Assembly (NCBI RefSeq): GCF_016919065.1
Contig: NZ_JAFFQA010000001.1
Location: 62,001-126,000, forward strand
Source of the DNA: Desulfobulbus rhabdoformis
GTDB taxonomy: Bacteria; Desulfobacterota; Desulfobulbia; Desulfobulbales; Desulfobulbaceae
Length of the DNA: 64,000 nt
Direction: 5' to 3'
The notes below the pieces were generated by a model. That model was not told the origin of the DNA, ran no database searches, and saw only the letters and a program-made list of their open reading frames with translations. Made by a program: the position numbers and the translations under genes. Positions 55,801 through 64,000 of this stretch are shown piece after piece (within the stretch, counting starts at the first letter, position 1; each line of letters starts with the position of its first letter).

Positions 55801-56031
55801 TCCCGGTTCCCCTCGTTCATGTCCTTCCAGAAACATTTTTTTGGTGTCTGAGCTTACCTGCCCAATTTTGGCGTTGTGTTCAAAATTTTATCATCGGGAT
55901 GCCAGGCACTCGTTAAGAAAATCAACAAGGAAAAAAACGAACTCTGGTGTATTATACTTTTTTTAAGGTGGCCACACACACCTTGCACTAACAGCACTAC
56001 TTTCTGCATATACACGAAAAAGAGGTTTTCT

Positions 56032-56934
56032 ATGCGAAACGTTTTTCTCCCGACGCTGCTCGGCCTCCTGCTCCTTTCAGGATGTGCCCCAACAACTGTG
56101 GATTCCCTGATTGAACACAATGACGGTCACCGAATGCTGGGTGTTGAAGTCATGGAGCTGGTTCAAGGGAATACACTGCAGGTACGGGCGTACAACGAAG
56201 ATGCTCATCTCTATTTCGCGCCTTCCGGAAAAATTTTCGCGAAAAGCGATCTCAGCACCGATACCGATACAGGCAACTGGGACGTCAGCGAGGGGGGCGA
56301 CCTCTGTTTTCGTATGGACAGTTGGTGGTATGGGGATCTGCGATGTTTCAGCGTTTACGAAACCGGAAACGATGATTTTCGACTTGCCACGGAAAATGGT
56401 GTCTTGCGGTATAGGGTTCTCATGGAACAGGGAGACAGCCAGTCAAGTTTTATCCCCGAAGACAGGAGCAAGAGAAGCTTACGAAAATCCCTGCGAAAAG
56501 CAGAGCAAAAACAGCAGCGGAAGGCCCAGCAGCAAAAGAGAACGGCAACGCTTATTGAAGAGAGTGGTTCCAGCACATTTTCAGGACAGGACACGGAGGC
56601 CACCATCGCCTTTATGGCTCAAAATTGTCCGGGCTGTAACTTTGCGGGGGTGGACCTGGGACGGGCGGAGCTTATTGGGGCAAATCTGGCCGGAGCAAAT
56701 TTTCAAGGTGCAAACCTGAGCATGGCGAACCTGCGCCGGGCCGACCTTAAAAAAGCAAACCTGCAACAGGCAACCCTGGTCTACGCCAACCTCCCTGGGG
56801 CAGACCTGCGTGGGGCTGATCTGAGAGGCGCCAACCTCAAGGGCGCGAACCTGATCAAGGCAGACCTCACCGGGGCAAAACTTAAAGGAGCCAATCTCAG
56901 TGAGGTCTTGAAGGAAGGGACGCGCGGGCTGTAA
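56032..56934 (+). CDS. Pentapeptide-repeat lipoprotein
   Basis: 300 residues from the ATG after AAAGAGG; the longer open frame has no signal. The lipobox is LLSGC (Cys18). Residues 20-145 are a beta-rich domain with several Trp/Cys (WDVSEGGDLCFRMDSWWYGD, CFSV). A Lys/Gln-rich helix lies at 145-175. From about 200 to the end there are about 18 A-(D/N)-L-x-x pentapeptide repeats, which form a right-handed quadrilateral beta helix. The function is unknown. It lies 231 bases downstream of the stator pair and may be an unrelated gene. Confidence 0.82.
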   Translation: MRNVFLPTLLGLLLLSGCAPTTVDSLIEHNDGHRMLGVEVMELVQGNTLQVRAYNEDAHLYFAPSGKIFAKSDLSTDTDTGNWDVSEGGDLCFRMDSWWYGDLRCFSVYETGNDDFRLATENGVLRYRVLMEQGDSQSSFIPEDRSKRSLRKSLRKAEQKQQRKAQQQKRTATLIEESGSSTFSGQDTEATIAFMAQNCPGCNFAGVDLGRAELIGANLAGANFQGANLSMANLRRADLKKANLQQATLVYANLPGADLRGADLRGANLKGANLIKADLTGAKLKGANLSEVLKEGTRGL

Positions 56935-57092
56935 AAGCTCTCCATGCATCTTCCCCAAAAAAAATGTACCGGCCTTATTTTTTAACACAGAGCTATTGAG
57001 AGCCTAACCCAGCTGCCGTACTCCTTTTTCATGCTACCTCAATATTTTTTTTGCCTCCTTAGCTAGGTGGGCATACGAACAAGGAGAGACAC

Positions 57093-57308
57093 ATGAATAA
57101 GCAAAAACAACTCAGATTTGTGAACCCGGCACTGGCAGTTCTTCTGGCCCTACAAGCACTTTCAGGTATGCTGCACGACGTACTACCCAACGGGGTCTTT
57201 GAAGTTCTCCATTCATGTGGCTGGGCTCTGGTCGTTCTCGCAGTCTACCACGTCTATCTCAACTGGCCCTGGGTGCAGAAAAATATCCTTCCCACTCCGA
57301 ATAAATAA
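57093..57308 (+). CDS. Small two-helix membrane protein (DUF4405-like)
   Basis: 71 residues, SD CAAGGAGAG. Two hydrophobic helices (about 9-26 and 38-55) are visible with conserved-looking histidines H27, H40 and H53. The arrangement resembles the DUF4405 family, whose histidines suggest a b-type heme or metal ligand; this is an inference. It stands alone upstream of dnaE (38 bases), with no redox partner beside it. Confidence 0.7.
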   Translation: MNKQKQLRFVNPALAVLLALQALSGMLHDVLPNGVFEVLHSCGWALVVLAVYHVYLNWPWVQKNILPTPNK

Positions 57309-57346
57309 CACGCTCTTTTTTTCACTACTACCTACAGACGGTTTTT

Positions 57347-60300
57347 ATGTCCACACCATTTGTTCATCTCCACGTTCACTCCCAGTACTCCATGCTCGAC
57401 GGCGCCATCCGCGTCGGCGATCTGATCTCGACTGCCAAGGAGTTTGGCATGGAGGCGGTTGCTCTCACCGACCACGGCGCCATGTACGGGGCTCTGGAGT
57501 TCTACGAAAAGGCTAAAAAAGCCGGGATCAAGCCCTTGGTGGGCTGTGAGTTCTATATCGCTGAAAACGGCATGCATATCCATGACCGCAGCGCGGGCCA
57601 CAACTTCCACCTCGTGGCCCTGGCCATGAACGAGACCGGCTATAAAAACCTGATGAAACTGGCCTCGCTTGCCCAGACCGAAGGCTTTTACTATCGGCCA
57701 CGTATCGACCGCCAGACCCTCTACAAATACGAAGAGGGCCTGCTGGTGCTCACCGCCTGCCTCAAAGGCGAGATTCCCTGGCGCCTGAGCCATAACGACG
57801 AGGAAACCGCCCGCGCCCGAGCCCTGGAATTACAGAAAGTGTTTGGTGACCGCCTCTACTTCGAGATTCAGGAAAACGGCATCCCGGAACAGGCCATCGC
57901 CAATAAAGGTTTGCTGGAACTTTCCAAGGAACTGGGGATCAAAGTGGTGGCAACCAATGACTGCCACTATCTGACCAAAGAGGAATCCTACGCCCATGAG
58001 GTACTCCTCTGCATTCAGACCGGTAAGACCATCAACGATCCGAACCGGTTCAAATTCAATACTGACGAACTCTATTTCAAATCCGGCGATGAGATGGCGA
58101 CCCAGTTCAGCTACTGCCCAGAGTCCGTCAGCAACACCCTGGAAGTCGCCGAACGGTGCAACCTGGAGCTTGATTTCTCCGACCACTACTTTCCCATTTT
58201 TCCGCTTGAAGAAGGCGAAACCTTGGAGTCGGTCTTTTCCCAGGCCTGCTGGGATGGCATGGAAAATCGCATGGCCCACCTCAAAGAGATGGGTGAGGTC
58301 TCCGAAGAGCTTGAAAAGACCTATTACGAGCGACTCAAATACGAGATCGGCGTTATTCAGGAGATGGGGTTTTCAGGGTACTTCCTGATCGTGGCCGATT
58401 TTATCAACTGGGCCAAGGATCACGATATTCCCGTTGGCCCGGGCCGTGGTTCGGGTGCGGGCAGTATCGCAGCCTTTTGTATGTCCATCACCGATATTGA
58501 TCCCATTCCCTACGGCCTGCTCTTTGAGCGTTTTCTCAACGTAGAACGTGTTTCCATGCCCGATTTTGATGTCGACTTCTGCAAGGAGCGGCGTGATGAG
58601 GTCATTGATTACGTACGTGAACGCTACGGAGGGGATGCCCATGTAGCCCAGATTGTGGCCTATGGTTCGATGAAGGCCCGGGCGGTATTGCGCGATGTTG
58701 GCCGGGTACTGGATATCCCACTGCCCGTGGTAGACCGCATCGCCAAGCTGGTGCCTGAGGAGATGAAAATCACCATCAAAAAGGCCATCGACAAGGAACC
58801 CCGCCTGCGTGAGGCCATGAAGGATCCCGATGTTCGAGAGCTACTCAAAATCTCCCAGACACTGGAAGGGCTTTCCCGCCACAAATCCACCCATGCGGCT
58901 GGCGTGGTGGTCTCCCCGGAACCCATGGTCGAGTATCTGCCGGTCTGCGTGGGGCCCAACAAGGAGATCCTGACCCAGTACGCCATGAAATACACCGAGA
59001 AGACCGGACTGATCAAGTTCGACTTTCTCGGTCTGAAAACCCTGACCGTTATAGACCGGGCACTGAAGCTGATCAAGTTTGACCTGGATCGTGATGTGGA
59101 TCTCAAAAAGATTCCCATGGATGATCCCAAGACCTACGACCTGCTCTGCCGCGGCGACTCTCTGGGCGTGTTCCAGCTGGAGAGTGACGGCATGCGGGAG
59201 CTCTTGATCAAGATGGCACCCGAGCAGTTCACCGACCTGATCGCCCTGGTGGCCCTCTACCGTCCGGGTCCCCTGGACTCGGGCATGGTGGATACCTTTG
59301 TCGAGACCAAGCACGGCAGACGGCCACCGGACTATCCCCTGCCCCAGATCAAAGAGGTACTCCAGGAGACCTACGGCGTTATCGTCTACCAGGAACAGGT
59401 CATGAAGATCTCCAACATCCTGGCTGGTTACAGCCTGGGTGATGCGGATATTCTGCGCCGCGCCATGGGTAAGAAGATCCCCGAGGTCATGGAGACCGAA
59501 CGCGGCAAGTTCATGGCAGGTGCCAAGGAACTCAATGTCCCGGAGGACAAGGCAACCTACATCTTTGACCTAATGGCCAAATTTGCGGGCTACGGTTTCA
59601 ACAAATCGCACTCGGCGGCCTATGCCCTGGTGGCCTACCAGACCGCCTACCTCAAGGCCCATTATCCCTCACAGTTCCTGGCAGCCCTGCTCTCCTGCGA
59701 TTACGACAACACCGACAAGGTGGTGAAGTATATCAATGAGTGCCGTTCCATGGATATCGAGGTGCTGCCACCGGACATCAACGAATCGTTCAAAGATTTT
59801 ACGGTTATCAATGACCGGGTCCGCTTTGGTCTGGCTGCGGTGAAAAACGTGGGTGGTGCAGCCCTTGATTCAATTATCGAGGAACGGGAAACAAACGGTC
59901 ATTACCGCTCGCTCAGTGATTTTTGCAGCCGAATCGACAGCTCCAAGGTGAACCGCAAGGTCATCGAATCGTTGATCAAGGCCGGGGCCTTTGACTCCAT
60001 GAGAGGCAAACGCGCCCAGTATATGGCTATTCTCGAGCAATGTCTGGATCAGGCCAAGGCCATTCAGCGTGATCGCCTCAGTGGCCAGATGAACCTCTTT
60101 GCCGTGGGACAGTCCGAGGAAAAACAGAGCGAGGCCGTGGAGGTTGAATTACCCGCTGATATCGAGGAGTGGCCAAACCTGGAGAGGCTGGCCGCAGAAA
60201 AAGAAACCGTGGGCTTCTTTCTCACCGGCCATCCTCTGGAAGGGGTCATGGAAGATCTGCAACGTTCCATAGATACCGACATTGAAGGTGTGGAAAAACT

Positions 60301-60868
60301 CAGTGAGGATCAAATGGTCCGCATTGGTGGACTCATTGCCAGCTACAAGGAGCATAAGTCCAAAAAAGGCGACCGCATGGCGTTTACCACATTGGAAGAC
60401 ATGACCGGCAAGATCGAGGTGATTGTTTTCCCTTCCACCTTTGCCGAATGCTCCGAGCTGTTGCTCACAGACCAACCGCTGGTGGTTTTAGGGACAGTAC
60501 AGCAGGGAGAACGAGGTGCCAAGATCATTGCTCAGGAGGTCAGGACCTTAAGCAATGCCCTGGAAAAATATACAGACCGGGCTATTATCACCCTCCGGGC
60601 CACTCACACCTCTCGTCAGCATATGCTCGAGCTCAAGGAACTGCTCTACCAGCACCACGGGATGACTCCGGTGATGTTGACCCTCCACTTTGACAACAGG
60701 GGCGAGGTGGATATTCAGGTACTCAAAGATATGAGTGTTCGCCCCTCATCGGAACTCTTTCATAAAATCACAGACCTCTGTGGTCCCCGATCATTGCAGG
60801 TGCTGATGCGGCAACCCGAGGTCCGCCAACGCGGTAACGGCAGACGGCGGGGCAAGCCAAGTAACTGA
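57347..60868 (+). CDS. dnaE: DNA polymerase III subunit alpha
   Basis: 1173 residues, standard length for DnaE1. The N-terminal PHP domain begins FVHLHVHSQYSMLDGA. The catalytic aspartates lie in MPDFDVDFC (about 404-410) and later in the palm. The GPGRGSGAGSIAAF block, the ...SHSAAYALVAYQTAYLK region and the OB-fold near the C-terminus (GGLIASYKEHKSKKGDRMAF) are all present. It is the replicative polymerase subunit. The SD is weak. Nothing suggests an operon with the small upstream gene beyond the short gap. Confidence 0.97.
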   Translation: MSTPFVHLHVHSQYSMLDGAIRVGDLISTAKEFGMEAVALTDHGAMYGALEFYEKAKKAGIKPLVGCEFYIAENGMHIHDRSAGHNFHLVALAMNETGYKNLMKLASLAQTEGFYYRPRIDRQTLYKYEEGLLVLTACLKGEIPWRLSHNDEETARARALELQKVFGDRLYFEIQENGIPEQAIANKGLLELSKELGIKVVATNDCHYLTKEESYAHEVLLCIQTGKTINDPNRFKFNTDELYFKSGDEMATQFSYCPESVSNTLEVAERCNLELDFSDHYFPIFPLEEGETLESVFSQACWDGMENRMAHLKEMGEVSEELEKTYYERLKYEIGVIQEMGFSGYFLIVADFINWAKDHDIPVGPGRGSGAGSIAAFCMSITDIDPIPYGLLFERFLNVERVSMPDFDVDFCKERRDEVIDYVRERYGGDAHVAQIVAYGSMKARAVLRDVGRVLDIPLPVVDRIAKLVPEEMKITIKKAIDKEPRLREAMKDPDVRELLKISQTLEGLSRHKSTHAAGVVVSPEPMVEYLPVCVGPNKEILTQYAMKYTEKTGLIKFDFLGLKTLTVIDRALKLIKFDLDRDVDLKKIPMDDPKTYDLLCRGDSLGVFQLESDGMRELLIKMAPEQFTDLIALVALYRPGPLDSGMVDTFVETKHGRRPPDYPLPQIKEVLQETYGVIVYQEQVMKISNILAGYSLGDADILRRAMGKKIPEVMETERGKFMAGAKELNVPEDKATYIFDLMAKFAGYGFNKSHSAAYALVAYQTAYLKAHYPSQFLAALLSCDYDNTDKVVKYINECRSMDIEVLPPDINESFKDFTVINDRVRFGLAAVKNVGGAALDSIIEERETNGHYRSLSDFCSRIDSSKVNRKVIESLIKAGAFDSMRGKRAQYMAILEQCLDQAKAIQRDRLSGQMNLFAVGQSEEKQSEAVEVELPADIEEWPNLERLAAEKETVGFFLTGHPLEGVMEDLQRSIDTDIEGVEKLSEDQMVRIGGLIASYKEHKSKKGDRMAFTTLEDMTGKIEVIVFPSTFAECSELLLTDQPLVVLGTVQQGERGAKIIAQEVRTLSNALEKYTDRAIITLRATHTSRQHMLELKELLYQHHGMTPVMLTLHFDNRGEVDIQVLKDMSVRPSSELFHKITDLCGPRSLQVLMRQPEVRQRGNGRRRGKPSN

Positions 60869-60960
60869 ATAAAAAATTGCTGAAAGGAATGTTGAAGCCG
60901 AATTACTCAGGCATCCCCGGCTAGAATACGGCGCAGGTCGAATCCCTTGTCCCTTATCTG

Positions 60961-61236
60961 CTACTGTGTAATGGATTGACTGGGATTTGACATTTCCAAA
61001 ATTACGACCTCTCCATCTGCAATGAAGGGACCATGCATCTCACCAGGTGGTCTGCTTGCGTAAAAGCCTGGCTCAAGCCATAAATCAAAAGCCGTATCAT
61101 AGAGCCTACCGGAAATGACGAAAATTTCTTCGGGGTAGTTATGACTTTTTGCCCCGAAATATTCCGTTGAATAGCCGCTCCTAAATTTTGTTCACCTCGT
61201 ATAGTCCCCAGAGTCGGAAAAGGCGATGATCCCATC
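60961..61236 (-). pseudogene. Broken cupin-domain gene
   Basis: On the minus strand, 61191 down to the TAG at 60961-60963 reads as a clean cupin: STEYFGAKSHNYPEEIF, VISGRLYDTAFDLWLEPG, FYASRPPGEMHGPF. These hold the metal-type His, Glu and second His. There is no start codon near the front. In the same frame just upstream, SDSGDYTR is followed by TGA (61192-61194), then TKFRSGY, where an intact cupin would continue without a stop. The 5' end then runs into a hairpin and is lost. This is a truncated, stop-interrupted remnant. Confidence 0.75.
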
Positions 61237-61279
61237 AAAAAAAGCGGCCCAAGGCAAGAATCTGCCTGGCCGCTTCTTT
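61237..61279. terminator. Terminator-like hairpin
   Basis: AAGCGGCC (61242-61249) pairs with GGCCGCTT (61268-61275), extended by a bulged inner stem GGCA/TGCC (61253-61256 with 61262-61265). An A-run on the left and TTCTTTG on the right suggest it works mainly on the minus strand. It would close the transcript of the ABM-domain gene. Confidence 0.6.
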
Positions 61280-61363
61280 GCTCCGTACATCCGTTGCGTT
61301 GCTGGGGCTGGCTGCTAACGGTTGTAAGGAGAGTCGGTGAACCTGGATTTTTACGCCGCCTTC

Positions 61364-61651
61364 TCAGGCATTTTCAAAAATTTCATACCTGGTGGGTTCG
61401 CCCAGGAGTTGATCGATTTTCTCCTGTAGATCCACCCGCTCTTTGCTGAGCGTCCAGGCCCGCCAGTCGTCCAGGCTCTGCCAGCTACTGATCACCATGC
61501 TTACCCCAGGTTCATCGATCTGAGAGAATGTTTCTCCCGAAATATAGCCTTTCTGAGCAAGGGTGAGGGCTCGCATTTTTCTGAGCAGTTCATCCAGTTG
61601 AGGGGTGAGTTCCTTGGCCACTTTTCGTTTGATTAAAATCTTTACAGCCAT
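61364..61651 (-). CDS. ABM-domain (antibiotic biosynthesis monooxygenase-like) protein
   Basis: 95 residues from MAVKIL, with GGAGGAGG upstream; the longer frame lacks an SD. The ferredoxin-like ABM fold is recognised by IKRKVAKELTPQLDELLRKMR, the FSQIDEPGVSMVISSWQSLDDWRAW stretch in two parts and GEPTRYEIFEN. Members act on small aromatic or heme-like compounds, but many are uncharacterised. It is single. Confidence 0.85.
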   Translation of the reverse strand: MAVKILIKRKVAKELTPQLDELLRKMRALTLAQKGYISGETFSQIDEPGVSMVISSWQSLDDWRAWTLSKERVDLQEKIDQLLGEPTRYEIFENA

Positions 61652-61782
61652 ACGATCCTCCTCCTGTTCGGATTGGGTGTTTGGACGGAAAAACAGATAA
61701 CCAGCCGTCTGTACTAAACGTATTATAGGCCGAGCCAGCCAAGGAAGCAAAGATTTGTAAGCAACTCTCCTGCAAATGTATT

Positions 61783-61823
61783 TAAAAAAATACCCTCCTT
61801 GAACGAATACTCAAGGAGGGTAT
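61783..61823 (-). terminator. Intrinsic terminator after the OmpA-family gene
   Basis: A perfect 13-bp stem (61790-61802 with 61811-61823, loop of 8) is followed on the minus strand by T7. It lies about 90 bases beyond the OmpA-family stop. Confidence 0.88.
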
Positions 61824-61910
61824 AATTAAACGCCGCATGATGCGGGGAGCACTGCTTGGCAGCTCCGCCCGCTGTCACGAAGCACGTACTGCACAATGAA
61901 TGCGGCTTGC

Positions 61911-62543
61911 TCAGTAGGCCTGTTGACGCACAGGATTGATAACAATACTCACACGCCTGTTCATAGCAGGGCTAGAGGAGATCAGCTGAGATTCCCCATA
62001 TCCGACCGCATCGATTCTTCTCGAATCAACCCCCTGTTGCACCAGAACATTCTTCACGGCCAGAGCGCGACGTTCGGAAAGCTCCTGATTGTAGGCTGCA
62101 CTGCCCGAGGCATCAGTATGCCCTTCAACGCGAATTGTGGTCTGCGGATACTGATTCAAGACGTTAGTTACCCGCCCCAGCTCACTGTACGCACCGGGTT
62201 TCAACTGAGCAGAATCATAATCAAAAAACATATCACTTTTAAAGGTTGCGGTCAGGACATCCTGATCGCGCTGGATGCTGGCATCCGTCATCTGCCGTAA
62301 GGCACGCTCTTGATTATCCATGTACAGGCCAATCTGGTTGCCTGCAAGACCTCCGATTGCCGCGCCGATACCGGCTCCAATGAGGGTGCTTCCGGTATCA
62401 TGACCAATTGCCTGGCCAAGGATTGCTCCAATGCCTGCACCAGCCCCCGCACCGACAGCGGTCCCGGTCTGCTGATTGGTCGCACACGATGTCAGCGCAA
62501 GTGATACAAATACAACTGCTGAAAACTTGGCCAGTTTATGCAT
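61911..62543 (-). CDS. OmpA-family lipoprotein with glycine zipper
   Basis: 210 residues, YiaD-like. The lipobox is LALTSC (Cys20). A glycine-zipper stretch (about 27-75: GAGAGAGIGAILGQAIG, GAGIGAAIGGLAGNQIG) follows. The OmpA C-terminal domain (about 95-205) has YDSAQLKPGAYSEL, GHTDASGSAAYNQELSERRA and NRRVSIVI, which bind peptidoglycan. It probably links the outer membrane to the wall. SD GAGAGGAGG is present. Confidence 0.92.
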   Translation of the reverse strand: MHKLAKFSAVVFVSLALTSCATNQQTGTAVGAGAGAGIGAILGQAIGHDTGSTLIGAGIGAAIGGLAGNQIGLYMDNQERALRQMTDASIQRDQDVLTATFKSDMFFDYDSAQLKPGAYSELGRVTNVLNQYPQTTIRVEGHTDASGSAAYNQELSERRALAVKNVLVQQGVDSRRIDAVGYGESQLISSSPAMNRRVSIVINPVRQQAY

Positions 62544-62652
62544 AACAAAGCCTCCTCTCTGAAAAAAATGTTCTTCGCTTTAGCTTGAAGATGATTTTAT
62601 AAATTAAGACAGGAATGAAAAAAGAAAAGCCTGGAGCCGAATGGATTTCCCG

Positions 62653-63450
62653 TTAGAGACAAAATAAGGTAACAGGATCACCAGGGCCACACCCCAAAAG
62701 AGCAGCAGCACTGGCCTGGTTTGCTGCAATCTCCAAAAAACCCGCGCTGTCAACAAGCACCAGCAACGCCCCTTTCTCGACCTGAGCATAGTTGTTTGCA
62801 AAGGTTGTAAGTATCTGTCCACAAATCTCAACCCGCTGCATGCATGGCTGATTATCCAGGTTGCTCGCTGCACGAATTGTTGTGCGTACGTTGCCAAAGT
62901 GATCAATGGATAACACCCGCCCCGGCGTTTCTGCCTTGTCGGGTTGTGCCAGAGGGAAAGCCAGCCGCTTGAGTTTTGAGATGTGCAGAGCATTTCCCAA
63001 AGACGCCAACGTCTTCCCCTTTGCTAGGGCGGCAGCAGCCGGGGCCATAATATCTCTGCCGTGAAAAGTGGGGCTTATTGTGCGACCTGGGGGTTGAGCA
63101 TCGAGTTGATGCGCCTCGACCATCTTTTCCTCCTCCAGAAGCAGACTGAGTATGCCATTATCCGGGCAGACAAAAAAATGACCGTTTCCTTGCGCTGCTA
63201 TCATGCCGCGCTCACTGCCAACGCCGGGATCAACCACCACAAGGTGAATTGTCCCCAGAGGGAAACTGTCGTAGGAGGTTGCCAGGGTCACTGCTGCAGC
63301 ATGTATATCCCAGGGGCACACAGCATGGCTGATATCCACAAGGGTTGCCTGCGGGCATCCGCTAAGCAAGGCCCCTTTCATCTGCCCCACATAGGGATCA
63401 TCCAGGCCAAAATCGGTAATCAGGGTGATGATAGGAGGGAATGTTTGCAT
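62653..63450 (-). CDS. S-adenosyl-L-methionine hydroxide adenosyltransferase (DUF62)
   Basis: 265 residues. The family start ITLITDFGLDDPYVGQMKG holds the Asp of the active site. VVVDPGVGSERG and NGHFFVCPDNGILS carry the substrate loops, and SPTFHGRDIMAPAAA the remaining conserved residues. These enzymes hydrolyse SAM to adenosine and methionine using an activated water. The chemistry is known for the family; the cellular role is not. It is 27 bases downstream of the zinc-ribbon gene. Confidence 0.93.
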   Translation of the reverse strand: MQTFPPIITLITDFGLDDPYVGQMKGALLSGCPQATLVDISHAVCPWDIHAAAVTLATSYDSFPLGTIHLVVVDPGVGSERGMIAAQGNGHFFVCPDNGILSLLLEEEKMVEAHQLDAQPPGRTISPTFHGRDIMAPAAAALAKGKTLASLGNALHISKLKRLAFPLAQPDKAETPGRVLSIDHFGNVRTTIRAASNLDNQPCMQRVEICGQILTTFANNYAQVEKGALLVLVDSAGFLEIAANQASAAALLGCGPGDPVTLFCL

Positions 63451-63477
63451 GGTCTTGAAAAAGACACCTGAATCCTG

Positions 63478-64000
63478 TTAACCAAAACAAAGGCCGCAGT
63501 CAGGACAGGTGGTCTGGCTGGTGGAAAAGCGGGTTCCGCAGGCGGGGCAATTGGTTTCCTCTTGCTCATCATCAAAGACAGCCCCTACATGCTTGACATC
63601 ATGGTCATTCAAGCCTGTACTCTGATAATAATCATCACTGAGAACCGCCATAACCTGCTGGAGATCCTGTTCACGGACCTGGAGCAGCACCTCCGGCCCT
63701 TTACAGCCGCAGCCTCCACCATCTTCTTTTGCCAGGCGTGCGGCCACCCCTTGGCCATGTACGACCCGTTGCAGCTCTTTAAGCTGCAACAGCGGACCGC
63801 GGCGAATACTCACCACTGGCTCGTCGGGACCGATTACAAGCGAAGACGGCGTATCTGGCTCACTTGCAGCTTGGGCCGCAAGAATTGCTTGGCCGAAGAC
63901 CAGGGGCACCTGGCAATCACCGCAGGTTTCTATATCGGCCCGGTATTCTTCAGCACACCGGGGGCAGTATTTCAGCTCGGGGTCTATATCTTTTCGTTTC
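63478..64000 (-). CDS. Double zinc-ribbon protein (partial, N-terminus outside window)
   Basis: At least 173 residues remain; the frame stays open to the window edge, so the true start is beyond 64000. The upstream codons encode a first zinc ribbon (YCPRCAEEY...TCGDCQVPLV). A second ribbon is at the C-terminus (CPACGTRFSTSQTTCPDCG). The middle has a DUF2007-like part (EPVVSIRRGPLLQLKELQRVV, GVAARLAKEDGGGCGCKGP) of putative signal-transducing proteins. A GTG at 63909 could be mistaken for the start, but that would drop the first ribbon. Confidence 0.8.
   Translation of the reverse strand, partial: KRKDIDPELKYCPRCAEEYRADIETCGDCQVPLVFGQAILAAQAASEPDTPSSLVIGPDEPVVSIRRGPLLQLKELQRVVHGQGVAARLAKEDGGGCGCKGPEVLLQVREQDLQQVMAVLSDDYYQSTGLNDHDVKHVGAVFDDEQEETNCPACGTRFSTSQTTCPDCGLCFG

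Larger units (their letters stand above)
60869..61363. other. Intergenic region holding a cupin pseudogene
   Basis: About 495 bp between dnaE (+) and the ABM-domain gene (-). It contains the cupin remnant and a hairpin, both listed separately. I see nothing else in it. Confidence 0.6.

Noticed and set aside
61192..61194. TGA in the cupin remnant as selenocysteine
   Set aside because: No SECIS-like hairpin directly follows and the frame lacks a start; a pseudogene explains it better.
1..64000. tRNA, rRNA or CRISPR array
   Set aside because: I looked in all gaps above 100 bases and found no cloverleaf-like, rRNA-like or regularly spaced repeat pattern.

Overview
The window reads as chromosome of a Gram-negative anaerobe of the sulfate-reducing/disproportionating Desulfobulbales type (Desulfobulbus and relatives). 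That is an inference from gene content. It has a succinyl-CoA synthetase plus methylmalonyl-CoA carboxyltransferase cluster of the kind used in propionate/succinate metabolism, a split-Soret-like cytochrome next to a tetraheme cytochrome c, a Tat-exported polysulfide/thiosulfate-reductase-like molybdoenzyme, a TrpB2-type tryptophan synthase, and many outer-membrane lipoproteins. I see no prophage, intact insertion sequence, CRISPR array, tRNA or rRNA.

Layout. 1-2.6 kb (-): DctB/DctD-like two-component pair, with the regulator cut by the window edge. 2.8-6.7 kb (+): KamA-type radical SAM enzyme, HDOD-GGDEF protein and CitE-like lyase, ending at a strong bidirectional terminator. 6.9-13.0 kb (-): sucC-sucD, carboxyltransferase 12S-like subunit, a 65-residue accessory protein, and a 5S-like subunit fused to a biotin carrier. 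13.0-14.0 kb: gene-free stretch with a degenerate 20-bp repeat. 14.0-17.0 kb (-): P-loop NTPase/Asp23 fusion and an orphan YejA-like binding protein. 17.2-20.8 kb (+): LeuC/LeuD-type dehydratase, a class I aminotransferase and a small lipoprotein. 20.8-27.2 kb (-): DnaJ-like chaperone, DacB, TrpB2 and a radical SAM-DUF2344 fusion. 27.6-28.8 kb (+): AMIN-domain protein.

28.8-43.1 kb (-) is one long housekeeping run. In transcription order it is ileS, lspA, fabD, ffh, rpsP, khpA, rimM, trmD, SPOUT methyltransferase, rplS, rnhB, yraN, pdxA, tmk, TPR lipoprotein, LolB-like lipoprotein. Several neighbours overlap by a few bases. 43.2-48.0 kb is accessory: a zinc-ribbon protein with an NrdJ-tail-like domain, the two cytochromes, a FlK-like thioesterase and an EF-hand protein. 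48.3-52.0 kb (+): torD-like chaperone, catalytic molybdoenzyme and four-cluster ferredoxin subunit, closed by a terminator. 52.2-60.9 kb (+): CHASE4-GGDEF cyclase, MotB/MotA-like stator pair, pentapeptide-repeat lipoprotein, small membrane protein and dnaE. 60.9-64 kb (-): cupin pseudogene, ABM-domain protein, OmpA-family lipoprotein, SAM hydroxide adenosyltransferase and a partial zinc-ribbon protein.

Most of the window is conventional. The least explained parts are the P-loop/Asp23 fusion, the orphan NrdJ-tail protein, the small protein inside the carboxyltransferase operon, the soluble PsrAB-like enzyme lacking a local membrane subunit, the inverted motB-motA pair, and a short recurring motif that forms a perfect inverted repeat upstream of the AMIN gene. 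All calls come from reading the sequence and recalling families. No search was run.
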